In this document: positions 7,295 to 13,964 of the stretch, piece after piece
Layout: every line of letters starts with the position of its first letter
How positions within the stretch are numbered: the stretch's first letter is position 1
Assembly: GCA_029266015.1 (NCBI GenBank)
Contig: JAJUFK010000029.1
Span: 1 to 14,456, forward strand
Direction of reading: 5' to 3'
DNA length: 14,456 nucleotides
DNA from: Bacteroidota bacterium
Lineage (GTDB): Bacteria > Bacteroidota > Bacteroidia > Bacteroidales > UBA1715
Notes under the pieces: generated by a model
Seen by the model: the letters and a program-made list of their open reading frames with translations, nothing else
Told to the model about the DNA's origin: nothing
The model's database searches: none
Position numbers and translations under genes: made by a program

Positions 7295-7915
7295 TTATGA
7301 ATTATATGCCCACACCAAACAAAATTGTAGTGTACGAAAATACGATAATTCTATTATTTTTTCAATAGCAGGAGTTTGTAAAGTAGCGGTAAGAGTTCCC
7401 GAATCATGTAAATCACATATGTTAATACTATAATGTTCCTTAAAATTTGGGCTAGCATTATACAATTTAAACAACACCTCTTTTGCACACCATATTACCG
7501 TTCTATCTTCTGTACTTACATAAAAACTATATTCTTTAGTATTCATAAAACGCGGAGCAATGATATGAATTTTTGTACGATACATTTCAATATCAACGGC
7601 AACATTGTATTGTTTTGAAACTATGGCAGCTACAAATTGTTTTGTATGACTTATACTTATATTCATAGAATTCATATAAGGCTTACCTGTTTCTGCATAT
7701 TGAATAGGTTCATACTGTGGCCCTAAGATAGAATGCAATACATTACGAGAAGTAACAAACTCAGCTTTTTTCGAAGATGATTCTATAGTTTGCAACTGCT
7801 CTATTTCTAATGTATTTAATATGGCAATATGTTCTTGAGAAACATTAGTTACTAAAGGAACTACACTTAATGTAAATTCTTTTGAATCAACCGTATATAA
7901 TGCATTAGTTATCAT
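7295..7915 (-). CDS. Sfp-type 4'-phosphopantetheinyl transferase
   Basis: A 206-residue cytoplasmic enzyme that moves the 4'-phosphopantetheine arm of coenzyme A to a serine of an acyl, aryl or peptidyl carrier protein. Key motifs: ETGKPYM (75-81) before the CoA-binding ISISHT (86-91, His90), VAVDIE (105-110) with Mg-binding Asp108 and Glu110, and WCAKEVLFKL (142-151) with Glu146 and Lys150. The size and motif spacing fit the Sfp/EntD group rather than the shorter AcpS group. Its ATG overlaps the preceding protease stop by 4 bp (ATGA, 7915-7912), which implies translational coupling. No carrier protein or synthase gene is visible in this window; it could be the housekeeping enzyme for the fatty-acid carrier protein, which is common in Bacteroidota. 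Confidence 0.9.
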   Translation of the reverse strand: MITNALYTVDSKEFTLSVVPLVTNVSQEHIAILNTLEIEQLQTIESSSKKAEFVTSRNVLHSILGPQYEPIQYAETGKPYMNSMNISISHTKQFVAAIVSKQYNVAVDIEMYRTKIHIIAPRFMNTKEYSFYVSTEDRTVIWCAKEVLFKLYNASPNFKEHYSINICDLHDSGTLTATLQTPAIEKIIELSYFRTLQFCLVWAYNS

Positions 7916-9495
7916 TTTTTTAGTGCATGTAGAGCTTGCTTAATAGTTGTATCATCTTTATTTACTATTCTGTAAAATTCTGTTTCTCCAAAAATAGTAC
8001 GTGCTATATATGCATACAATTGTGTTTCAATTCGTTTTTTTGACACTAGTATGTCGGTACGCGATGCATGCACACCTCTTTTTTGTGCATACGCAAGCAA
8101 TAAATTCCATACATTGTGCGACACAAGATATGTTTCAAAATCTTTGTAATTTACAATGCGCGATAATTCAGCTCTTCGTTTATCGCTATATTCAAATGCA
8201 AAATCATACATTATGCTTTTTTGAACCAAATTAGAATAAAAATTTGAGTACCCTACAGTATCAATAGGTACAAAAACTTCGGGCATTATTCCCCCTCCAC
8301 CATATACCGTTTTTCCTTGTTTGGTTTTATATTTTAATGAATCAGGAAAATGAATACTGTCTTTAATTTGCATTTCACCATGCGCAAAGCGTTCAAGCAA
8401 TTCATTTGCATAATCAGATTTATTGTGGGTATATGGTTTTTGAATGCATCGACCTGAAGGAGAATAGAATTTTTGAATAGTAAGACGCACCATAGAACTA
8501 TCAGCAAACATAAAATCGCGATTAACTAATCCTTTACCGAAGGAACGACGACCAACAATAACTCCTCTGTCATTATCTTGCATGGCACCAGCAAAAATTT
8601 CACTTGCCGAAGCCGAATATTCATTTATAAGAACAGCAAGTTCTATATCTTTACATGTTCCTTTACCATCGGCACGATAATATTCTTTGGCATGTGATTT
8701 TCCTTGTGTATAAACTATTACATCATTTTTTTGTAAAAATTCATTGGCAAGAAAAATTGCAGCCACCAATACACCACCACCATTATCACGTAAATCAATT
8801 ATAATTTTTTTCATTCCTTGATTTCTTAATTTGGTAATATGTTCGGTGTATTCTTCGGGCGTTGTTGCTGCAAATCTACTTATTTTAATATATCCCACAG
8901 TAGGTTCTATCATGTAAGCAGCATCAATACTATTAAACGGAATTTTATCACGTGTTATTACAAAATCTAATAATTGTGGGTGTCCTTCGCGTTTTATGCC
9001 AACTTTTACTTTTGTTCCTTTAGGTCCTTTCAGTAATTTTACAACTTTATCATTGGTTATTCCCTTGTTTGCTACCAACGAATCATTTATTGTAATAATT
9101 CGGTCTCCTGCTTTAAGTGCAACTTTTTCTGAAGGTCCACCGGGAATAATTTGCATAATTACGATAGTATCATTTTTTATATTAAATTGTACTCCAATAC
9201 CTTCAAATGAGCCACGAATGGGATCTTGAATTTCATTATATTCTTCAGGTACTATATATGCAGAATGTGGATCTAACTTCTCCAACACAAAAGGAATAAT
9301 GGATTCAATAATTTCACTGCGCGAAACAGAATCTACATATTCTGTTTCAATCAATTCCATAAGCGCTGCTAATTTATCGGTTTGTTTAGAATATTTTTGA
9401 GGCGAAACACCAACAAATCTTGCCAAATAAAATCCTGCAAATATTGAAATTCCAATAATCAAAGGTATAATTACACGTGTATTTTTTTGTTCCAT
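7912..9495 (-). CDS. S41 family C-terminal processing peptidase (CtpA/Prc-like)
   Basis: A 527-residue periplasmic serine protease held by an N-terminal membrane segment (about 9-28). The helical N-terminal part includes LEKLDPHSAYI (71-81) and FEGIGVQF (97-104). A PDZ domain follows (about 98-180, with KAGDRIITIND at 128-138), then the S41 core: DLRDNGGG (234-241), the nucleophile Ser296 in NEYSASASEI (291-300) and the general base Lys321 in RSFGKGLV (317-324), 25 residues apart as in E. coli Prc. A C-terminal extension of about 170 residues follows, as usual in Bacteroidota. It trims unfolded or tagged envelope proteins from their C-termini. The start is 1 nt after the dCMP deaminase stop, and the stop overlaps the next gene by 4 bp. 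Whether it has a role with T9SS cargo here is unknown. Confidence 0.93.
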   Translation of the reverse strand: MEQKNTRVIIPLIIGISIFAGFYLARFVGVSPQKYSKQTDKLAALMELIETEYVDSVSRSEIIESIIPFVLEKLDPHSAYIVPEEYNEIQDPIRGSFEGIGVQFNIKNDTIVIMQIIPGGPSEKVALKAGDRIITINDSLVANKGITNDKVVKLLKGPKGTKVKVGIKREGHPQLLDFVITRDKIPFNSIDAAYMIEPTVGYIKISRFAATTPEEYTEHITKLRNQGMKKIIIDLRDNGGGVLVAAIFLANEFLQKNDVIVYTQGKSHAKEYYRADGKGTCKDIELAVLINEYSASASEIFAGAMQDNDRGVIVGRRSFGKGLVNRDFMFADSSMVRLTIQKFYSPSGRCIQKPYTHNKSDYANELLERFAHGEMQIKDSIHFPDSLKYKTKQGKTVYGGGGIMPEVFVPIDTVGYSNFYSNLVQKSIMYDFAFEYSDKRRAELSRIVNYKDFETYLVSHNVWNLLLAYAQKRGVHASRTDILVSKKRIETQLYAYIARTIFGETEFYRIVNKDDTTIKQALHALKK

Positions 9496-9496
9496 A

Positions 9497-9940
9497 TTAT
9501 TCTATTTCAATTCTGCATACCTCAATACCTGCTTTTTGCAACAATTCTATACCATCGTTGCTTCTGTAATCATCAGTATATACTACTCGCTTTATTCCCG
9601 ACTGTATAATTAATTTTGCACATTCTATACATGGTGAAGTTGTAACATACATAGTAGCTCCGGCACTATTATTTGCAGATTTTGCAACTTTAGTTATGGC
9701 ATTTGCTTCGGCATGCAAAACATAGGGTTTTGTTTTTCCCTCTTCATCTTCACATATATTCTCAAATCCCGATGGAGTTCCATTGTATCCATCAGAAATT
9801 ATCATTTTATCTTTTACCAGAATAGCTCCTACTTTACGACGGTTACAGTATGAATTTTCGGCCCAAATATGAGCCATGCGTAAATATCGTGAATCAAGAT
9901 TTTTTTGTTTATCTCCGTTTGTATTACAATTGCATCCCAT
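9497..9940 (-). CDS. dCMP deaminase (ComEB-type)
   Basis: A 147-residue zinc enzyme of the cytidine deaminase fold that converts dCMP to dUMP for thymidylate synthesis. The catalytic HAE is at 76-78 (His76, Glu78) and the second zinc motif PCIEC at 103-107 (Cys104, Cys107). Substrate-binding signatures are DGYNGTPSGFEN (50-61) and YLRMAHIWAENSYC (19-32), typical of deoxycytidylate deaminases. The N-terminus carries an unusual MGCNCN with two extra Cys, before the conserved part begins around residue 19; the ATG at 9940 is the only good start because the next Met (22) lies inside the conserved helix. It is 1 nt from the protease gene and 52 bp after the permease gene, in which gap two TATTTTG elements could give a separate promoter. 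Confidence 0.93.
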   Translation of the reverse strand: MGCNCNTNGDKQKNLDSRYLRMAHIWAENSYCNRRKVGAILVKDKMIISDGYNGTPSGFENICEDEEGKTKPYVLHAEANAITKVAKSANNSAGATMYVTTSPCIECAKLIIQSGIKRVVYTDDYRSNDGIELLQKAGIEVCRIEIE

Positions 9941-9953
9941 ATTGTATTTTTTT

Positions 9954-9982
9954 TCAAAATACGTATTATTTTATCAAAATAC
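9954..9982 (-). repeat. Direct repeat TCAAAATAC (20-bp period) upstream of the dCMP deaminase gene
   Basis: The nonamer TCAAAATAC occurs at 9954-9962 and again at 9974-9982. On the coding strand these read GTATTTTGA, a form close to the -7 consensus with one base fewer between TA and TTTG. The 20-bp period is about two helical turns. It could be a pair of promoter elements or a regulator site; chance is also possible in such AT-rich DNA. Confidence 0.3.
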
Positions 9983-9992
9983 CAAATATTGA

Positions 9993-11243
9993 TTATTCAA
10001 ACCGTATAGCTTGCGCAGGACTAATTTTTGAAATTATGAATGAAGGCAACAACAGCATACCTACTGTAAGAATTAACGTCCCAACATTAAGAGCCAAAAT
10101 AGCCGGAACAGATATATAAATAGGTATATATGACATAAAATATGTAGCCGGATCAAGCGGAATAACTTTAAAATACATTTGAATAACACACAATGAAATA
10201 CCTATAATATTGCCCCATAGCATTCCTTTTCCTATAAGCATGGCTCCTATATAAAGAAATATTTTTTGAATTCTTACATTTTCAATACCTAAGGTTTTAA
10301 GAATTCCTATATTCATAGTTTTTTCAAGAATTATAACTAATAAACCGGTAATCATATTCATACCTGCAACCAAAACCATCAATATAATTATTACCCAAGC
10401 ATTCATATCTAATAAAGCAAGCCAATCAAATATTTGCGGCATAACTTCTTGTAAAGTCTGTACTTTGAGCCTTTGCACATCGGGACCTATATCATAGCCT
10501 ACCTCATCTTGAATCAACTGTTTATTTTTTTGCAGTTTCTTGTGCGAATCCAAAAAAACTTCGTACCCTGAAATTTGATTGTTTTCCCAATTATTCAATG
10601 CCTGAATATGTCGTATATCGGCAAGAATAAAACGACTGTCAATTTCTTGCAAATTGGTTTGATATATACCCGAAATTACAAATCTGCGCTTACGTGGTTT
10701 TTTACTTGATTCATTAGGAACAAAGGTAATAATAAATGACTCACCGGTATGTAATTGTAATAAATCGGCTATTTGCTTTGAAACCAATACCCTGTCAGTA
10801 ATTGTATCGGGAAAAGTAACCATAGAGCCATCTATTTTGTGATTTTGAAAAAAGGTAGGATTAAAACTATTATCTATACCTTTTACAATAACTCCTTTTA
10901 CCGCATTGTTTACTTTAATAATTCCCGGTTTTGTTGCAAATGTTTGCACATGAACAACATCAGGAATAGTTTTAATTGATTTTACAAGAATACTATCTTT
11001 TGAAATAGGAACACTTTCGTACGATGTATTAGTATCAAAATTTACAATTTGAATATGTGATGAAAAACCGAATATTTTATCGCTAATTGTTGATTTAAAG
11101 CCAATTATAACCGAAACGGAAACAATCATTACAGCTAAACCAAGAGCAATTGCAATAATTGCAATATTTACAATTGGTTTTGATATATTTGCCGTATCTT
11201 TATGCGGCAATATTCGTTTTGCTAAATAGAGTTCTGTATTCAT
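9993..11243 (-). CDS. FtsX-like ABC transporter permease, LolC/LolE-like
   Basis: A 416-residue inner-membrane protein with the type VII (MacB/LolCDE) layout: a short cytoplasmic N-terminus with LAKRIL, TM1 (about 24-48), a large periplasmic domain (50-275), then TM2-TM4 (about 281-306, 326-356, 375-402) and the C-terminal ISPAQAIRFE. The region between TM2 and TM3 (EKTMNIGILKTLGI, 307-320) is the coupling helix that contacts an ATPase. By family it acts with a LolD-like ATPase to move outer-membrane lipoproteins off the inner membrane, but no ATPase gene is beside it here. The ATG at 11243 is preceded directly by a full -7 promoter box (11249-11256), so the transcript may have almost no leader. 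The stop lies 52 bp before the deaminase gene, and read-through into the operon is plausible. Confidence 0.88.
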   Translation of the reverse strand: MNTELYLAKRILPHKDTANISKPIVNIAIIAIALGLAVMIVSVSVIIGFKSTISDKIFGFSSHIQIVNFDTNTSYESVPISKDSILVKSIKTIPDVVHVQTFATKPGIIKVNNAVKGVIVKGIDNSFNPTFFQNHKIDGSMVTFPDTITDRVLVSKQIADLLQLHTGESFIITFVPNESSKKPRKRRFVISGIYQTNLQEIDSRFILADIRHIQALNNWENNQISGYEVFLDSHKKLQKNKQLIQDEVGYDIGPDVQRLKVQTLQEVMPQIFDWLALLDMNAWVIIILMVLVAGMNMITGLLVIILEKTMNIGILKTLGIENVRIQKIFLYIGAMLIGKGMLWGNIIGISLCVIQMYFKVIPLDPATYFMSYIPIYISVPAILALNVGTLILTVGMLLLPSFIISKISPAQAIRFE

Positions 11244-11248
11244 ATAGG

Positions 11249-11256
11249 CAAATATA
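11249..11256 (-). promoter_or_regulatory. Bacteroidota promoter for the permease gene, predicted near-leaderless
   Basis: On the minus strand bases 11256 to 11249 read TATATTTG, followed by CC, a full match to TAnnTTTG. Seventeen nt upstream lies TTTC (11277-11274), close to the -33 TTTG. Transcription should begin some 4-6 nt after the box, at about 11243-11245, essentially at the ATG. A possible plus-strand -7 box for namZ (AAGTTTTG, 11261-11268) sits back to back with it. Confidence 0.6.
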
Positions 11257-11292
11257 CATAAAGTTTTGTTCTTGAAATTTTTAAATGGGGAA

Positions 11293-12450
11293 ATGATGAA
11301 GATAGTGCAACTAATTTTAGGAATGTTGATAACGTATTCGGTTTGTTATTCTCAATTAAGAGTAGGAGCTGAATGCACCGAAGATTATTTGGATCAAATT
11401 CAAGGTAAAAAAATTGCTGTAGTAGCCAATCATACGTCGATGGTAAAAAATGAACATTTAGTAGACATGCTTATTCGCAACAAAGTTACTATTGTGAAAA
11501 TTTTTACACCCGAACATGGATTTAGGGGTAAAGCCGATGCCGGCGAAGCTGTAACAAATTCAGTTGACCCCAAAACTAATATTCCTATAATTTCATTATA
11601 TGGCGATAAAAAGAAACCTTCTGTTGCCGATATGCAAGGAATAGAAATAGTTGTATTTGACATGCAAGATGTAGGAGCACGTTTTTATACATATATATCT
11701 ACTATGCACAATGTAATGGAAGCATGTGCCGAAAATGGAATAGATTTTTGGGTATTAGACAGACCAAATCCAAATGGATTTTATGTTGATGGTCCTGTTT
11801 TAAACATGCAATATAAATCATTTATAGGTATGCACCCGGTACCTATAGTACATGGTATGACAGTAGCCGAATATGCTCGTATGATACAAGGTGAAAAATG
11901 GCTTGCAGGAGGCATACAATGTAAACTTCACTATGTAATGTGCGATGGATATACACACAAAATGAAATATATACCACCAATAGCACCTTCGCCAAATTTA
12001 CCAAATATTACATCTATTTATTTGTATCCTGTATTATGTTTAACCGAAGGAACTGTGTTAAGTTGTGGAAGAGGCACTGACTTTCCGTTTCAAGTAGTAG
12101 GACACCCCAAATATAAACAAACACAATTTTCGTTTACTCCTCGCAGTATAGAAGGAGCTAGTAAAAATCCTCCTCACAAAAATGTATTGTGTTACGGTAC
12201 TGATTTACGCAAATATCCGGTAAACACAATCACTCAATTGCCACTTGATATTTTTATAGATGCATATAAAAATTACAATGGCACAGAACCGTTTTTTACA
12301 CCATTTTTTTTAAAAGTAGCCGGAACTGCAGAATTACAGAAACAAATAGAACAAGGAATGACAGCACAGCAAATAAGAAATTCATGGAAACAAGACCTTG
12401 AAACCTTTATGAAAATTAGAAAAAAATATCTGCTTTATGCTGATTTTTAG
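11293..12450 (+). CDS. namZ: Exo-beta-N-acetylmuramidase NamZ family protein (DUF1343, GH171)
   Basis: A protein of about 385 residues that, by family, releases non-reducing terminal MurNAc from peptidoglycan fragments for amino-sugar recovery. I start at ATG 11293 (or the adjacent ATG 11296); the longer frame from TTG at 11266 has no support. Residues 1-21 are a signal peptide (ending CYSQ), so it is periplasmic or secreted. Conserved blocks: NHTS (46-49), FTPEHGFRG (71-79) then ADAGE, ISLYG, DMQDVGARFYTY (123-134), LDRPNPNG (155-162), HGMT (187-190), APSPNLPN (231-238) and EGTVLSCGRGTDFPF (252-266). All are the usual family signatures, and length is normal. It is divergent from the permease gene with a 49-bp gap, and is followed after 38 bp by a nucleotide-sugar dehydrogenase that has its own promoter. 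No murQ or anhydro-sugar gene is visible nearby. Confidence 0.9.
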   Translation: MMKIVQLILGMLITYSVCYSQLRVGAECTEDYLDQIQGKKIAVVANHTSMVKNEHLVDMLIRNKVTIVKIFTPEHGFRGKADAGEAVTNSVDPKTNIPIISLYGDKKKPSVADMQGIEIVVFDMQDVGARFYTYISTMHNVMEACAENGIDFWVLDRPNPNGFYVDGPVLNMQYKSFIGMHPVPIVHGMTVAEYARMIQGEKWLAGGIQCKLHYVMCDGYTHKMKYIPPIAPSPNLPNITSIYLYPVLCLTEGTVLSCGRGTDFPFQVVGHPKYKQTQFSFTPRSIEGASKNPPHKNVLCYGTDLRKYPVNTITQLPLDIFIDAYKNYNGTEPFFTPFFLKVAGTAELQKQIEQGMTAQQIRNSWKQDLETFMKIRKKYLLYADF

Positions 12451-12462
12451 AAAGCTATGAAG

Positions 12463-12470
12463 TATATTTG
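12463..12470 (+). promoter_or_regulatory. Bacteroidota -7 promoter box for the nucleotide-sugar dehydrogenase gene
   Basis: TATATTTG, followed by CA, is a full match to the Bacteroidota -7 consensus (TAnnTTTG, often extended by GC). It lies in the 38-bp gap between the namZ stop and the ATG at 12489, predicting a short leader of roughly 13 nt. The -33 element is only a T-run (12444-12448). It suggests that the dehydrogenase is not wholly dependent on the namZ transcript. Confidence 0.6.
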
Positions 12471-12488
12471 CACTTTGAAGAATACGAT

Positions 12489-13778
12489 ATGATACAAGAG
12501 TTACAATCAAAAAATAAACGTATAGCAGTTCTTGGGTTAGGATACGTTGGGCTGCCACTAGCATTAGAATTTGCAAAAAAATATTCAGTTATAGGATTTG
12601 ATATCAATTCAGAACGAATTGAATTGATGAAACAACATATAGATCCCAGTGAAGAATTAGAAAAAGAAGCCTTTGATGGTACCGATATAGAATTTACATC
12701 GAATCCTAACGATTTGAGTAAGGCTCATTTTTTTATTGTAGCTGTACCAACTCCTATCGACAATCATAATATTCCTAATTTGCGACCTCTTTTGTCTGCA
12801 ACCGAACTAGTTGGTAAAGCACTTAAAAAAGGTGATTATGTTGTGTATGAATCTACTGTGTATCCCGGAGCTACCGAAGAAGATTGTTTACCAATATTAC
12901 AAGATATATCTAAATTACAGTTAGGTGTTGATTTTAAATTAGGATATTCACCGGAACGAATAAATCCGGGCGACAAAGTATATACTCTTACCAATATTCT
13001 TAAAATTGTATCGGGTAGTGATGCCGAAGCTCTTGATGTAATTGCCAATGTTTATGGCTCAATTATAACTAAAGGTATTCATAAAGCAAGTAGTATAAAA
13101 GTAGCCGAAGCTGCAAAAATTATTGAAAATACTCAACGCGATGTAAATATAGCATTGATGAATGAACTCTCAATGATATTTAAAAGAATGAATATTAATA
13201 CATACGAAGTACTTGAGGCTGCAGCTACAAAATGGAATTTCTACAAAGTTACTCCCGGTTTGGTTGGCGGGCATTGTATTGGAGTTGATCCATATTACCT
13301 TACATACAAAGCTATTCAATTAAAACATCATGCGCAAATTATAACTTCGGGACGTGCCATAAATGATAATATGCCTATATATTTGGCAAAAAATATTTTG
13401 AAAGAAATAAATAATGCCGGTAAAGTACTCAAAAATTCACGGGTACTAATAATGGGAGCTACTTTCAAAGAAAACGTAAGTGATATTCGTAACTCAAAAA
13501 TATTTGATACCGTTGCCGAATTAGAATCATTTGGTATTCATGTAGATGTAGTTGATCCCTATGCTTGTCCTAATGAAGTATTACGTGAATATAATTGCAA
13601 ATTAGCACAAGAACCTCAAGGCAAATATGATGTAATTTTGATTGCAGTAAAACATACAGAATACGAAAATTTATCAGAATCATATTTTAAATCTATTGCA
13701 GCAGAACCATTTATTTTATTTGATATTAAAGGTATTTATCGAAATGCTTTCCCTGAAGCTCGATATTTCAGTTTTTAA
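12489..13778 (+). CDS. UDP-N-acetylhexosamine 6-dehydrogenase family protein (WbpA/TviB-like nucleotide-sugar dehydrogenase)
   Basis: A 429-residue cytoplasmic NAD-dependent enzyme that oxidises C6 of a UDP-sugar twice to a uronic acid for capsule, O-antigen or exopolysaccharide. I start at ATG 12489; the frame extends to a TTG at 12468, but that TTG lies inside the promoter box. Motifs: GLGYVGLP (16-23, NAD-binding Rossmann turn), ESTVYPGATE (121-130), SPERINPGD (154-162), KVAEAAKIIENTQRDVNIA (204-222, with catalytic Lys204 and Asn214) and GGHCIGVDPYY (260-270) with the nucleophile Cys263. The C-terminal domain has GATFKENVSDIRNSK (323-337). The PERINPGD and GGHCIGVDPYY versions point to the VI/O-antigen (TviB/WbpA) branch rather than UDP-glucose dehydrogenase, so UDP-GlcNAc or UDP-GalNAc or UDP-ManNAc is likely; which one cannot be told. 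No polysaccharide cluster is visible to its right, where feo genes converge. Confidence 0.9.
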   Translation: MIQELQSKNKRIAVLGLGYVGLPLALEFAKKYSVIGFDINSERIELMKQHIDPSEELEKEAFDGTDIEFTSNPNDLSKAHFFIVAVPTPIDNHNIPNLRPLLSATELVGKALKKGDYVVYESTVYPGATEEDCLPILQDISKLQLGVDFKLGYSPERINPGDKVYTLTNILKIVSGSDAEALDVIANVYGSIITKGIHKASSIKVAEAAKIIENTQRDVNIALMNELSMIFKRMNINTYEVLEAAATKWNFYKVTPGLVGGHCIGVDPYYLTYKAIQLKHHAQIITSGRAINDNMPIYLAKNILKEINNAGKVLKNSRVLIMGATFKENVSDIRNSKIFDTVAELESFGIHVDVVDPYACPNEVLREYNCKLAQEPQGKYDVILIAVKHTEYENLSESYFKSIAAEPFILFDIKGIYRNAFPEARYFSF

Positions 13779-13788
13779 TATTATAACT

Positions 13789-13950
13789 TCATTCTTTACA
13801 ACTTTGTTTACATGAATGTTGCAACGAACATCCGTTGCAACCACTACATGTGTTATTTCTTTTATGCGGTTTAAGTGATTGATACAACGAACGCGCAATA
13901 TACACTATTGTTGCTGATAGAATAATATATACAAAAATTTCTTGCATCAT
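13789..13950 (-). CDS. FeoB-associated Cys-rich membrane protein
   Basis: A 53-residue protein too short for usual ORF cut-offs. It starts ATG ATG (13950 or 13947) 14 nt after the feoB stop and ends TGA at 13789. A single membrane helix (about residues 5-18, FVYIILSATIVYIA) is followed by a basic segment (RSLYQSLKPHKR) and a Cys tail with spacing C-x2-C-x2-C-x5-C-x3-C (TCSGCNGCSLQHSCKQSC). Small Cys-rich proteins of this layout are regularly encoded after feoB in Firmicutes and Bacteroidota. By family it is thought to help ferrous iron uptake through FeoB, possibly by binding iron or sensing it, though its role is not proved. The stop is only 10 bp from that of the convergent dehydrogenase. 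The location and layout make this a solid call. Confidence 0.88.
   Translation of the reverse strand: MMQEIFVYIILSATIVYIARSLYQSLKPHKRNNTCSGCNGCSLQHSCKQSCKE
13818..13841. repeat. Perfect 9-bp inverted repeat inside the Cys-rich gene
   Basis: GTTGCAACG (13818-13826) and CGTTGCAAC (13833-13841) flank a 6-nt loop. The stem is GC-containing, unlike most of the neighbourhood. On the minus strand it covers the codons of CNGCSLQ. In the plus direction it lies 40 nt after the dehydrogenase stop, where a hairpin could end or stabilise the transcript, but no T run follows on either side. Confidence 0.6.
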
Positions 13951-13964
13951 TGTTTTTTCAATTT

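Noticed and set aside
9850..10119. Plus-strand frame of 89 residues spanning the deaminase and permease genes
   Set aside because: It lies opposite two well-supported genes, with no family features; a shadow frame.
11266..12450. Longer NamZ frame starting at TTG 11266
   Set aside because: The extra residues precede a clear signal peptide that starts at MMKIVQ; no family member needs them.
12468..13778. Longer dehydrogenase frame starting at TTG 12468
   Set aside because: The TTG lies within the -7 promoter box, and residues before MIQELQ are not family-like.
13716..13898. 60-residue minus-strand frame at the convergent end
   Set aside because: It overlaps the true Cys-rich gene in another frame and the end of the dehydrogenase gene; no domain or hydrophobic pattern.
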